Part shown: piece after piece, positions 43,497 through 50,938 of the stretch
Layout: each line of letters opens with the position of its first letter
How positions within the stretch are numbered: the stretch's first letter is position 1
NCBI GenBank assembly: GCA_949840935.1
Contig: CATKXX010000017.1
Location: forward strand, 1 to 61,588
Reading direction: 5' to 3'
Length of the DNA: 61,588 nucleotides
Origin: an uncultured Acetatifactor sp.
GTDB taxonomy: Bacteria; Bacillota; Clostridia; Lachnospirales; Lachnospiraceae
The notes under the pieces: generated by a model
The model's input: only the letters and a program-made list of their open reading frames with translations
What the model was told of the DNA's origin: nothing
Databases searched by the model: none
Program-made: the position numbers and the translations under genes

Positions 43497-46268
43497 TTAC
43501 ACAGGCATGAATTCCATGTAATCAATCTCCATACCCGGTTTTGGGAATTCAAGCTTCAGCATGTATGCGCCCTGTTCAAGCCTTACCCGCAGAAGCTTCT
43601 GCTGTATCCATCTTCCGTTTGTCCCGTTGGTCTGGAATACGGCAAACTCCCTGCCGTTCATCGTACTTCTGCAGACCGTCTGCGCCCTGTCCGTCTGGGA
43701 CGACATCAGCCTTACAATGACATCATATATCCCTGCTTCCCTGATGTAAAAAGTCATATCCTTTTCGCAGGATGTATTCCAGCTGATGCGGTTGCCCGTA
43801 TCCATCCCGGCGTCCTCCCATCCGTCCTGAGCCAGCGCCCTGATAAACGGGATTTCCACCTTCCTGTCCCCATTCCTTTGAAAAGCAGGAATTTCCATAA
43901 GGAAACGGCAAATGTTCATGGCGTTCCTCTGGAGCTCCCCCATTGTCAGCCTGCCGGATTCCAGCGCCTCCAGCGTGTCATCCCCGGCGGCATTGATCTC
44001 CGCCCCGTTGTTGTTCACTACCATATATACGTCGTTTTGGGCTCTTACCATGTCCCCTGTGCGCTGTTTTGAAGATTCTCCTCCCTCACACACATCGTTC
44101 ATCTCTGCCCACCAATCTGTCATGACCATTCCTTCAAATCCCCATTCCTTCCTTAATATAGTGGTGGTCAGATCATAACAGGAAGCGGCCTGGAAACCGT
44201 TTATCGGATTGTAGGACGTCATAATGGATTTCGCATCCCCTTCTTTTATGGCAATTTCAAAAGCCTTCAGATAAATTTCCCGAAGCGCCCTCTGTGACAC
44301 CACGGCATTGATCCTGTGCCTTCCCGTTTCCTGGGAATTGCAGGCGAAATGCTTGACCACGGCACGCGTCCCCTTTACCCCGATCCCACGTACCATTGCC
44401 GCCGCCATTTTTCCGGTAAGCAGCGGATCCTCCGACAGGTATTCAAAATTCCTTCCGTTCAGAGGATGCCTGTGTATATTGATACCCGGCCCCAGCAAAG
44501 CGTCTACCCGGTTAAGCAGCATTTCATCCCCCACACATTGAAACAGCTCCTCAGCAAGCGCTTCATCCCATGTACACGCGAGTAAGGTGCCTATGGGAAG
44601 CTGCGAGGCACAGGCGCCGTTATCCATGCGGATCCCCGAAGGCCCGTCCGCACAACACCCCACCGGCAGGCCGAATGCAAGCAGGGAATCCGACACTCCG
44701 CCAAACGCCGCCGCAGTTCCCGGCGTGACCTTGATACTGCACATGCCCTCTCCTCTCGCCACCGCCGCCAGGTCTTCCGGGGAAAACTGACTGATGAATT
44801 CCTCCATACTGCATCTATCCTCCGCCACATCTTTCAACAGCAGGCCTCTGTTCCCCGTACACGGGTATTCCGTGGGTAAATGTTCTTCTATCCTGCGCCC
44901 AAGGTCAATCGTCCGCGCAGGAACCGGTTCATATTCCGGCCTTACGGCTCCGTCCTCTCCTGACACCGCACGCAGACGCATAAAGCTTTCTGAAGGGCTC
45001 AGCGCTTCTTCGCACTCCCTGACCCGAAGCGTTTCCTCCAGCCTCCAGCCCTTCTGACCGTTCACCTCTGCCAGGCAGGTATCCCGCACATTTGCCCCCG
45101 CATGGAAGAAGTAACTGCCCGCCTCCAGAACATAGGAATTTTTATATCCGCTGGCGCCGCTGTCGTCAAACACCGCAATGTCGGATATCGGGATTTCCAT
45201 TTTCAACTCCTCCACATCAGAGGGACTGATTTCCCGGGTCTTGGCAAATCCGATCAGCTCCCTGGCCGGCCTCCCCAGCCTGCCGACAGGCCCTTCCACG
45301 TACAGCTGAACCGTTTCCCTCCCGACACCTTCCCCTTTATTCCTCACCTTACAGGTGAAAACGAATTTCACATCCGTACCGCTTCCTTCCGCATCCACAG
45401 CGCAGTCAAAAATGTCAAACTCGGTGTAAGACAATCCATATCCAAAAGGAAATAATACCTTTTCCCTGGCAAACGTCTCAAAGTAGCGGTAGCCGACATA
45501 AATATCCTCCCGGTATACATTTTTCTCCCGGCCGCCGTGATTTTTATCCGAAGGATAATCCGTTATATTTTTTGCAATGGTATCCGTGAGCTTTCCCTGG
45601 AATACCTCTGCGCCGGTCAGCACGTCCGCTATGCCGCTGCCTCCCTCCATTCCTCCCTGCCATGCATATACCATAGCCTTAATGTTGGCATACTCCGACA
45701 AAAATCCCATGTCAATAACATTGGAGACATTCAAAACCACAATGACATCCCGGAAGCTGCCGCATACACTTCCCAGCATCTTCCTTTCCCCGGCCGTCAG
45801 GAAATAGCTTCCCTCCTCCGGGGAATTGTCCTTATCCTCTCCCGCGGTTCTGCCAATGACTATCACAGCCTTATTAGAAACGGCTCCGGCCCGGGCCGCC
45901 AGCTCCTCGTCAACCGGCATCTCCTCCTGGCACCAGGGTTCGCACGCCCAGCTTCCCCCTCCATTATCAAAGGGATTATTTTCTATCCATTCCTCGTAGC
46001 ATCCCGCTATTTCTTCATTTACCGTTACGCCGTTGTCCCGAAGCCCATCCAACAGATTTGTAGTATAAGGGGCATTTACTGCGCCCCCCGAACCTGTTCC
46101 GCTTCTGTAATAATCTTTCTGGCACCTTCCGAAAACAGCCACATGATCCCTTTCCACAAGAGGAAGAGCTTTATCCTCATTTTTCAAAAGAACAGCACCC
46201 TGAGCGGCTGCTTTTCTGCACAAGCCCGAAATAACGCTGTCTGTTGTATGTCTTTTCCCGTATTCCAT
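43497..46268 (-). CDS. Glycoside hydrolase family 3, circularly permuted, with CBM-like tail
   Basis: The protein is 923 residues from ATG 46268 (GGAGAGG upstream). Domain order is reversed from standard GH3. The alpha/beta sandwich comes first, with the family KNEDKALPL near the start, then a fibronectin-like domain (FPFGYGLSYTEF). The TIM barrel comes later, with the nucleophile segment GMVMTDWWAEMND. Ruminococcus albus beta-glucosidase has this permuted order. The last 100 residues (GIYDVIVRLMSSQTDRAQTV, MNGREFAVFQ) resemble a CBM6/35-like sandwich. Likely a cytoplasmic beta-glucosidase or xylosidase, since no signal peptide is seen. Two LacI palindromes overlap its promoter. Confidence 0.87.
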   Translation of the reverse strand: MEYGKRHTTDSVISGLCRKAAAQGAVLLKNEDKALPLVERDHVAVFGRCQKDYYRSGTGSGGAVNAPYTTNLLDGLRDNGVTVNEEIAGCYEEWIENNPFDNGGGSWACEPWCQEEMPVDEELAARAGAVSNKAVIVIGRTAGEDKDNSPEEGSYFLTAGERKMLGSVCGSFRDVIVVLNVSNVIDMGFLSEYANIKAMVYAWQGGMEGGSGIADVLTGAEVFQGKLTDTIAKNITDYPSDKNHGGREKNVYREDIYVGYRYFETFAREKVLFPFGYGLSYTEFDIFDCAVDAEGSGTDVKFVFTCKVRNKGEGVGRETVQLYVEGPVGRLGRPARELIGFAKTREISPSDVEELKMEIPISDIAVFDDSGASGYKNSYVLEAGSYFFHAGANVRDTCLAEVNGQKGWRLEETLRVRECEEALSPSESFMRLRAVSGEDGAVRPEYEPVPARTIDLGRRIEEHLPTEYPCTGNRGLLLKDVAEDRCSMEEFISQFSPEDLAAVARGEGMCSIKVTPGTAAAFGGVSDSLLAFGLPVGCCADGPSGIRMDNGACASQLPIGTLLACTWDEALAEELFQCVGDEMLLNRVDALLGPGINIHRHPLNGRNFEYLSEDPLLTGKMAAAMVRGIGVKGTRAVVKHFACNSQETGRHRINAVVSQRALREIYLKAFEIAIKEGDAKSIMTSYNPINGFQAASCYDLTTTILRKEWGFEGMVMTDWWAEMNDVCEGGESSKQRTGDMVRAQNDVYMVVNNNGAEINAAGDDTLEALESGRLTMGELQRNAMNICRFLMEIPAFQRNGDRKVEIPFIRALAQDGWEDAGMDTGNRISWNTSCEKDMTFYIREAGIYDVIVRLMSSQTDRAQTVCRSTMNGREFAVFQTNGTNGRWIQQKLLRVRLEQGAYMLKLEFPKPGMEIDYMEFMPV

Positions 46269-46293
46269 AACCGACCTCTCCATATTTCTTTTA

Positions 46294-46343
46294 ATAAAAA
46301 CGTTTTTATACATTTTAAGAGTATCACAATAAAAACGTTTTTA
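46294..46343. promoter_or_regulatory. Two LacI-type operators at the GH3 promoter
   Basis: The 14-bp palindrome TAAAAACGTTTTTA occurs at 46295-46308 and at 46330-46343, 35 bp apart, centred on CG as usual for LacI/GalR proteins. A minus-strand TTGTAA...TACTCT pair with a 17-bp spacer lies in this region, partly overlapping the upstream copy. The LacI gene is 105 bp away. Confidence 0.8.
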
Positions 46344-46447
46344 CAAGACAAAAAACATGCGGATCCTGAATGCCGCATGTTTTCATTCCGGGCCTGTGCC
46401 CTTTTCGCTTATCTCATTTTACAGGAAACAGCTTTTTGGCTGCAACG

Positions 46448-47449
46448 TTAATTCCTGGTACTTGTGGATTCCCTTGGAATGATCTCGCCGGGTATAATAA
46501 TAATGCTGCCGCTTTCTTCCTCCCGTATCAGGGAAATCAGACGCTCCACTGCCAGAGAACCCTGTTTTTCAAAAGAAGTCCTTATTGTAGTAACGGACGG
46601 CTTTACCAGACGCGCAATCTCAATATCATCGCATCCCATCACACTTACCTGTTGCGGAACCCTGATTCCTTCCTCCAGAAACGCCTCTATTGCGCCGATA
46701 GCGCTTTCGTCGTTGGCGGCAAACAGAGCGTCCGGCAAAGGATTTCCTGATTTCAGAAACTGCTTCACGGAACGGTATGCCGCCTCCTTTTCAAATTCGC
46801 CTCTCAGGACATAATCTTCTCTTAATCCAAAGCCTGATTGGTTCAAAGTGTCCCGGAATCCTCTGAATCTCTGTGTGTTATCAAAGTTATTGTCTACTCC
46901 GCGCATATATGCGAACGACCGATGCCCTAATCCGATCAGGTATTCCGCCGCGGTCTCGCCGGCATGATAAGAATCAAAAACGATACCTGTCACCTTTTCG
47001 CCCTGCAGCTCACGGTCGATAAATACCGCCGGGATCTGTTCGCCCAGAAGCATTTCCACTTCCTTCTCTTTAATATGCTCATTCAGGATAATGGCTCCGT
47101 CTATCCGCTTTCCAAGTATATTGGACATAATGGTTTCCGATTTCTCACCGACGAAGATATTCAGCTCATACCCGTATCTTTTACAGCTCTGGTATACGGC
47201 GTCCGCAAGTATACCATAATAAGCTCCCCGGATGGATGTAATAAAAAGGCCGATCACATTTGTATACTTTGATTTCAGGTTTCTTCCATTTAAATTTGGG
47301 ATATAATTCAATCTCTGTGCCACTTCCAGAATGTGCTGTTTTGTGTCAGGCCGAAGCACGTCCACATTATTCAACGCATTAGACACCGTGGAAATAGATA
47401 CCCCCGCCTCCCTTGCCACATCCTTGATCGTCACTTTTTGTACCGCCAC
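46448..47449 (-). CDS. LacI family transcriptional regulator
   Basis: The N-terminal HTH is VTIKDVAREAGVSISTVSNALNN, given as VTIKDVAREAGVSI and STVSNALNNVDVLRPDTK, with the hinge LNYIPNLNGRNLKSK. A periplasmic-binding-like effector domain follows. The start is taken as GTG 47449 after GGGAAGGGAAC, giving 333 residues; TTG 47479 is a weaker alternative. The TAAAAACGTTTTTA palindromes at the GH3 promoter suggest that it represses the glycan locus until a sugar binds. Its start is 36 bp downstream of the XRE stop codon, so co-transcription with the upstream XRE gene (47486-47860) is possible. Confidence 0.85.
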   Translation of the reverse strand: MAVQKVTIKDVAREAGVSISTVSNALNNVDVLRPDTKQHILEVAQRLNYIPNLNGRNLKSKYTNVIGLFITSIRGAYYGILADAVYQSCKRYGYELNIFVGEKSETIMSNILGKRIDGAIILNEHIKEKEVEMLLGEQIPAVFIDRELQGEKVTGIVFDSYHAGETAAEYLIGLGHRSFAYMRGVDNNFDNTQRFRGFRDTLNQSGFGLREDYVLRGEFEKEAAYRSVKQFLKSGNPLPDALFAANDESAIGAIEAFLEEGIRVPQQVSVMGCDDIEIARLVKPSVTTIRTSFEKQGSLAVERLISLIREEESGSIIIIPGEIIPRESTSTRN

Positions 47450-47485
47450 TTTACGTTCCCTTCCCACTTTCCCCTGCAAAGCTTC

Positions 47486-47860
47486 CTAAAGCGTGTTTGA
47501 AAAATCTGTCCCCTGTCTGTGTCCCAGCCGCTGTTTCATGGCCTTCGCCGTATCCAGCAGATAAAGCTGTTCATCCTCTGACAATTCCCCGACAAATTCA
47601 TAAAGCTCCTTCAGGATTCTGCCACTCTGTGCATGATCCTTCTCACTGCCCTCCATCTCACCCTCTCCTGTTAAGAGCCACTGTCTGTTTATTCCCAGGA
47701 TCTGGCATATAGCATTTATCACAATGGCCTGGGGCGCTGTCTTATTTTTCTCAAGATTAAATATGACCCCGCGGGATACCCCTATAGCATCCGCAAGAGC
47801 ATTCTGCGTGTATCCTTTCATTTTCCGTACATAGTGTAACCGTTCACCTAAAGTATTCAT
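47486..47860 (-). CDS. XRE regulator A (paralogue of 49125-49454)
   Basis: A 124-residue protein. The Cro/CI HTH covers residues 1-65: LGERLHYVRKMKGYTQNAL, DAIGVSRGVIFNLEKNK, with TAPQAIVINAICQILGIN following. The C-terminal half (ILKELYEFVGELSEDEQLYL) is a helical dimerisation region. It shares most of its HTH, including SRGVI, NLEKNKTAPQAIVINA and the closing YLL, with the XRE protein at 49125-49454. Its promoter carries repeated CATTGTCAATG palindromes, consistent with autoregulation. Start ATG 47860. Confidence 0.87.
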   Translation of the reverse strand: MNTLGERLHYVRKMKGYTQNALADAIGVSRGVIFNLEKNKTAPQAIVINAICQILGINRQWLLTGEGEMEGSEKDHAQSGRILKELYEFVGELSEDEQLYLLDTAKAMKQRLGHRQGTDFSNTL

Positions 47861-47906
47861 TCAAATCTTTCCTCTGCCTTTCCCACCCAACAATCTACTA
47901 CTACAA

Positions 47907-48004
47907 AGTATATAGGAGGGCCTGCGCATTGTCAATGCATTCATTGTCAATGCATCCAGGCTTTTCATTGTCAGAGCGTATTATTCTTCATATTATCATT
48001 GACA
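47907..48004 (-). promoter_or_regulatory. Autoregulatory promoter region of XRE regulator A
   Basis: Minus-strand TTGACA (47930-47935), 17 bp and TATACT (47907-47912) form the promoter. CATTGTCAATG, a palindrome with 5-bp arms, occurs at 47927-47937 and 47942-47952, 15 bp apart. Half sites follow at 47966-47973 and 47997-48004. The first site overlaps the -35 box. Confidence 0.75.
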
Positions 48005-48205
48005 CCGCATTTCCTCCATGATACAATTCATTTATAAGTCATTTTCAATGGATTTATTGCGCTATCAACGCATTTTGTTCCGATTTGTTCTTCCGATCTG
48101 GTAGGAAAAAGCATTCATAATGTTACAGGACTCCACTGGAAGATCAGAAGCCTCTGCCAATGGTGAATACCTGGAAACCTCAACAATAACAGGAGTGTAT
48201 ACAAT

Positions 48206-49117
48206 ATGTTCCGACAAGATTATACTATCAAAACAGGACAGCCTGTAACAATCAGTGTACCGCGCCCAGGCGAATATAAGATATCTGTCAGCATCACCTC
48301 CCGGGAGCCGCTGGGAACCCTGACTGTCTCCACAGGAGCCGGCAGCATCGCTTTTCAGGGAAACATCCCCGGGATGAGCTTTCAGCACGGTATGAATGTA
48401 TGCGCAGGGGACTTTATTCCCTCAGGGAAAGACCGTATATGTGATGACAGGACTCTGACTGTTTCCATCATCACACACACATCCTATTCCGGAAAAGTTT
48501 CCGTCAGGGAGGCCCCGTGCCCTTCCATATACCTGGCCGCCGCCACGCAGCCTGATACCACAGACAGGCGGGCAGATCTTCAACCCAGGCTGGCCTGCTT
48601 CGAATGGGGACGGGTATTTGCGACCTGTACCCGAGGACAGATTGCTGTGTCCGACCACTCCCGCCCGGGTCTCACGGCTGATTCCTTCCGCAGAAGCGGC
48701 CAATATGCAGCTGTATGTCAGTACAGCAGGCCGGGCGACTATATCCTGTTTCAATTTGATCACAGCAGGCTCCAGCCGACAGACCTGAAAGCAGGCGGAT
48801 GCCTCCGGCGCCAGCTCACCCGTTATGTGATCGAATGCTCTGAACGAATGATATATCCCCTGCTATTAACATCTGCGGTCTGCTGCCACACAGAAAAAAA
48901 CAGACATCTTGACGCATTAAATGAACAATACGCAGATGCCTGCCGGGAAGTGGGCCGTATAACGCACATCCCTGTAATCGAAATTCATAAAAATGCACCC
49001 CAGGTTCACTCCGCCCTCGCTATGGCTGAACTGATTGCCAGGGAAATCTCGCAGGTCTGTGAAAGACGCCCTGAGCGGGGATACCGGTTTCTGGCAAAAT
49101 GCCTGGCAGCCGCATAG
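48206..49117 (+). CDS. SGNH esterase-fold protein lacking catalytic Ser and Asn (pseudoenzyme)
   Basis: A 303-residue protein with AGGAGTGTATACAAT before its ATG. The N-terminal 105 residues are a beta-rich domain like that before rhamnogalacturonan acetylesterases. The SGNH blocks are recognisable but altered. Where the family has GDST, this one has AATQ (IYLAAATQPD). Where the family has GHND, this one has FDHSRL. The final block keeps a His (VHSALAMAELIA). The missing Ser and Asn argue against esterase activity, so it may bind an acetylated glycan or act as a sensor. It lies between two XRE paralogues. Confidence 0.7.
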   Translation: MFRQDYTIKTGQPVTISVPRPGEYKISVSITSREPLGTLTVSTGAGSIAFQGNIPGMSFQHGMNVCAGDFIPSGKDRICDDRTLTVSIITHTSYSGKVSVREAPCPSIYLAAATQPDTTDRRADLQPRLACFEWGRVFATCTRGQIAVSDHSRPGLTADSFRRSGQYAAVCQYSRPGDYILFQFDHSRLQPTDLKAGGCLRRQLTRYVIECSERMIYPLLLTSAVCCHTEKNRHLDALNEQYADACREVGRITHIPVIEIHKNAPQVHSALAMAELIAREISQVCERRPERGYRFLAKCLAAA

Positions 49118-49124
49118 AAACACA

Positions 49125-49454
49125 CTAATGGTGCAATGATTTCGCCACATTCAGCAAATAGGCCTGTTCTTCCTCCGACAATTCCCGGATGATCTGGTAG
49201 AGCTCCGCCAGAATCTTTGTCTTCAATGGCAGATCGCTTGTATCCTCCATTCCTCCCACATTGTAAAGCAGCCAATCCCTGCTTACATTCAGGTGCTGGC
49301 ATAAGGCATTAATGACTATCGCCTGCGGCGCCGTCTTATTTTTTTCCAGGTTATATATCACCCCTCGGGATACTCCTATCGCTTCCCCCAGCCCCTTCTG
49401 TGTATATCCGTTCTTTTTACGGACATAATTCAGCCTTTCTCCTAAAGTATCCAT
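49125..49454 (-). CDS. XRE regulator B (paralogue of 47486-47860)
   Basis: The protein is 109 residues from ATG 49454 (GGAAGGGGAGGG upstream). The HTH is MDTLGERLNYVRKKNGYTQ, then GLGEAIGVSRGVIYNLEKNK. It shares the TAPQAIVINALCQ and SEEEQAYLL segments with regulator A. Repeated TTTGAAAAT motifs lie just upstream at about 49496-49515. It converges with the pseudo-esterase gene (7 bp apart). Its target may be the KptA-fusion gene upstream or the pseudo-esterase. Confidence 0.86.
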   Translation of the reverse strand: MDTLGERLNYVRKKNGYTQKGLGEAIGVSRGVIYNLEKNKTAPQAIVINALCQHLNVSRDWLLYNVGGMEDTSDLPLKTKILAELYQIIRELSEEEQAYLLNVAKSLHH

Positions 49455-49555
49455 ATACTTCCCTCCCCTTCCTGCTGAGGGCATTATATCATTTTCAAAA
49501 GGCGAATTTTCAAATCGTTCACGAAATACATCCCTGTAAGCACGAAATGTACCTG

Positions 49556-50887
49556 TTACTGCACTGCCAGTACATAGGCGGCCGTATTTTCCCCCGCCTC
49601 CTTCCCCACTATATTATAGGCTTCCTGAAAGTAATGAAAATCATCCTTCATCAGTCCCCGCTCCCTCATCTGCGCAAAAGCCCTCGAAACCATTACCACA
49701 TTTTCATTACTGTCCGCGATCTCCTCCTGGGTTTCCATGATCTCACTGTAATCCTGTCCTCCGGAACCGTTGTAATGCCCAATCCTGACCAGGAAGCACT
49801 TTTCAATCCCGGCCTTAAGCATGGCCTCAAGCATTCTCTCGAACCCTTCCCGGTACTGTTTCCCCGGCCTGGAGATATCGCCGTCGGATTCCCCCTGGCA
49901 CCAGAGCATAAATTTATGCCTGACCATATAATGGCTGGCATTCAGATATTCCTCCGCCGCATTCAGCCGGGAAACAGTATCCTCCAGAAAAGCTCCTCCC
50001 GGCTGCCACTGATCTATCCTGCTTCCGCCCTTTGAGGCGGAGACCCCTACAATGGGTATGCCGGTTTTCTGATAATAGGCGTTGGCAAATGCCGTCACCA
50101 TGGATCCCGTCTTCATTTCGCCGTCATCAATGCCGCCCTTACGGTTTTCATGGCGTCCAAAGGGCTCGGCAATCTCATTTAATCTGTCCGGTGCCGACAC
50201 GGCACGATATTCGTGCCCTGCCCCCCGGATCAGTTCAGGCACCCCTTCCCTATGATCCTCATTTACAATCCCCCGCCCCGCCATATTGGATTGGCCCATA
50301 AACAGAAACAAGTCCACTGTTTTAGCCTGTGCCTCCTCAATTCCTGTTCGTTCCGTCTCAAAATATTTTACGTCCACCTTTTCTGTCAGCCACACCCCAT
50401 TCTCGGATAAATAGAATTTATGCCCGGCCTGGTACATTTCCCGGCTGTGTATCTTTAAAATTGCAGGACTGCCATGCCGCATCCCCACTTTGCGGGCAGT
50501 TTCCGTATCCTTCGACAGATGGACATACAGCCGGCTCATGGGCTTTAATCCTTCCCGATTAATACTGTCCAGAAACCTGGACGCCGTCCCGTGATATAAA
50601 AATTCAGGAGGCTCCTGTTCCTTCAGCTCCACATCCACGGGAACGCTGTGCCCCTGGTTTGCCCTGATCATCGTCTTGTCCTGATTAAAGCTGTATCTCT
50701 GCTTATTGTCAGTGGCCACGATCTCCTCCAGGATCCTCCTGTCAATCTGCCTGCCGGTACTCCGAATGCCGTCCAGCAGAGCTTCCACATCAGCCCAGCC
50801 GTGTTCATCCAGAGTCACATGTGCCGCATCGGGATCATGACGCAGCACCAGGCTGATAAATACGCTTAACTTGTCTGACTTTCCCAT
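49556..50887 (-). CDS. RNA 2'-phosphotransferase (KptA/Tpt1) fused to a SASA-type esterase domain
   Basis: A 443-residue fusion. Residues 1-180 are Tpt1/KptA: LRH at 15-17, RANQGHS at 75-81, LYHGT at 97-101, YVHLSKD, and EMYQAGHKFYLSENGVWLTE. It would move an internal RNA 2'-phosphate to NAD+, yielding ADP-ribose 1'',2''-cyclic phosphate. After a short linker, residues 190-440 form a SGNH/SASA domain: GQSNMAGRG with nucleophile Ser200, KGGSRIDQW, WCQGESDGD, and a final DDFHYF Asp/His pair. Both sites look intact. I do not recall this combination as standard. It sits 51 bp after a GtrII gene. GGGGGTTAAT precedes the ATG. Confidence 0.85.
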   Translation of the reverse strand: MGKSDKLSVFISLVLRHDPDAAHVTLDEHGWADVEALLDGIRSTGRQIDRRILEEIVATDNKQRYSFNQDKTMIRANQGHSVPVDVELKEQEPPEFLYHGTASRFLDSINREGLKPMSRLYVHLSKDTETARKVGMRHGSPAILKIHSREMYQAGHKFYLSENGVWLTEKVDVKYFETERTGIEEAQAKTVDLFLFMGQSNMAGRGIVNEDHREGVPELIRGAGHEYRAVSAPDRLNEIAEPFGRHENRKGGIDDGEMKTGSMVTAFANAYYQKTGIPIVGVSASKGGSRIDQWQPGGAFLEDTVSRLNAAEEYLNASHYMVRHKFMLWCQGESDGDISRPGKQYREGFERMLEAMLKAGIEKCFLVRIGHYNGSGGQDYSEIMETQEEIADSNENVVMVSRAFAQMRERGLMKDDFHYFQEAYNIVGKEAGENTAAYVLAVQ

Positions 50888-50938
50888 ATTAACCCCCGCT
50901 TCTGCGCTGATCTTTGCGCAAATTCCGTATCCAAACTC

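Noticed and set aside
47449..47479. TTG at 47479 as the LacI start
   Set aside because: The ribosome site is too close; GTG 47449 has GGGAAGGGAAC at better spacing and lies just before the HTH. It is not fully excluded.
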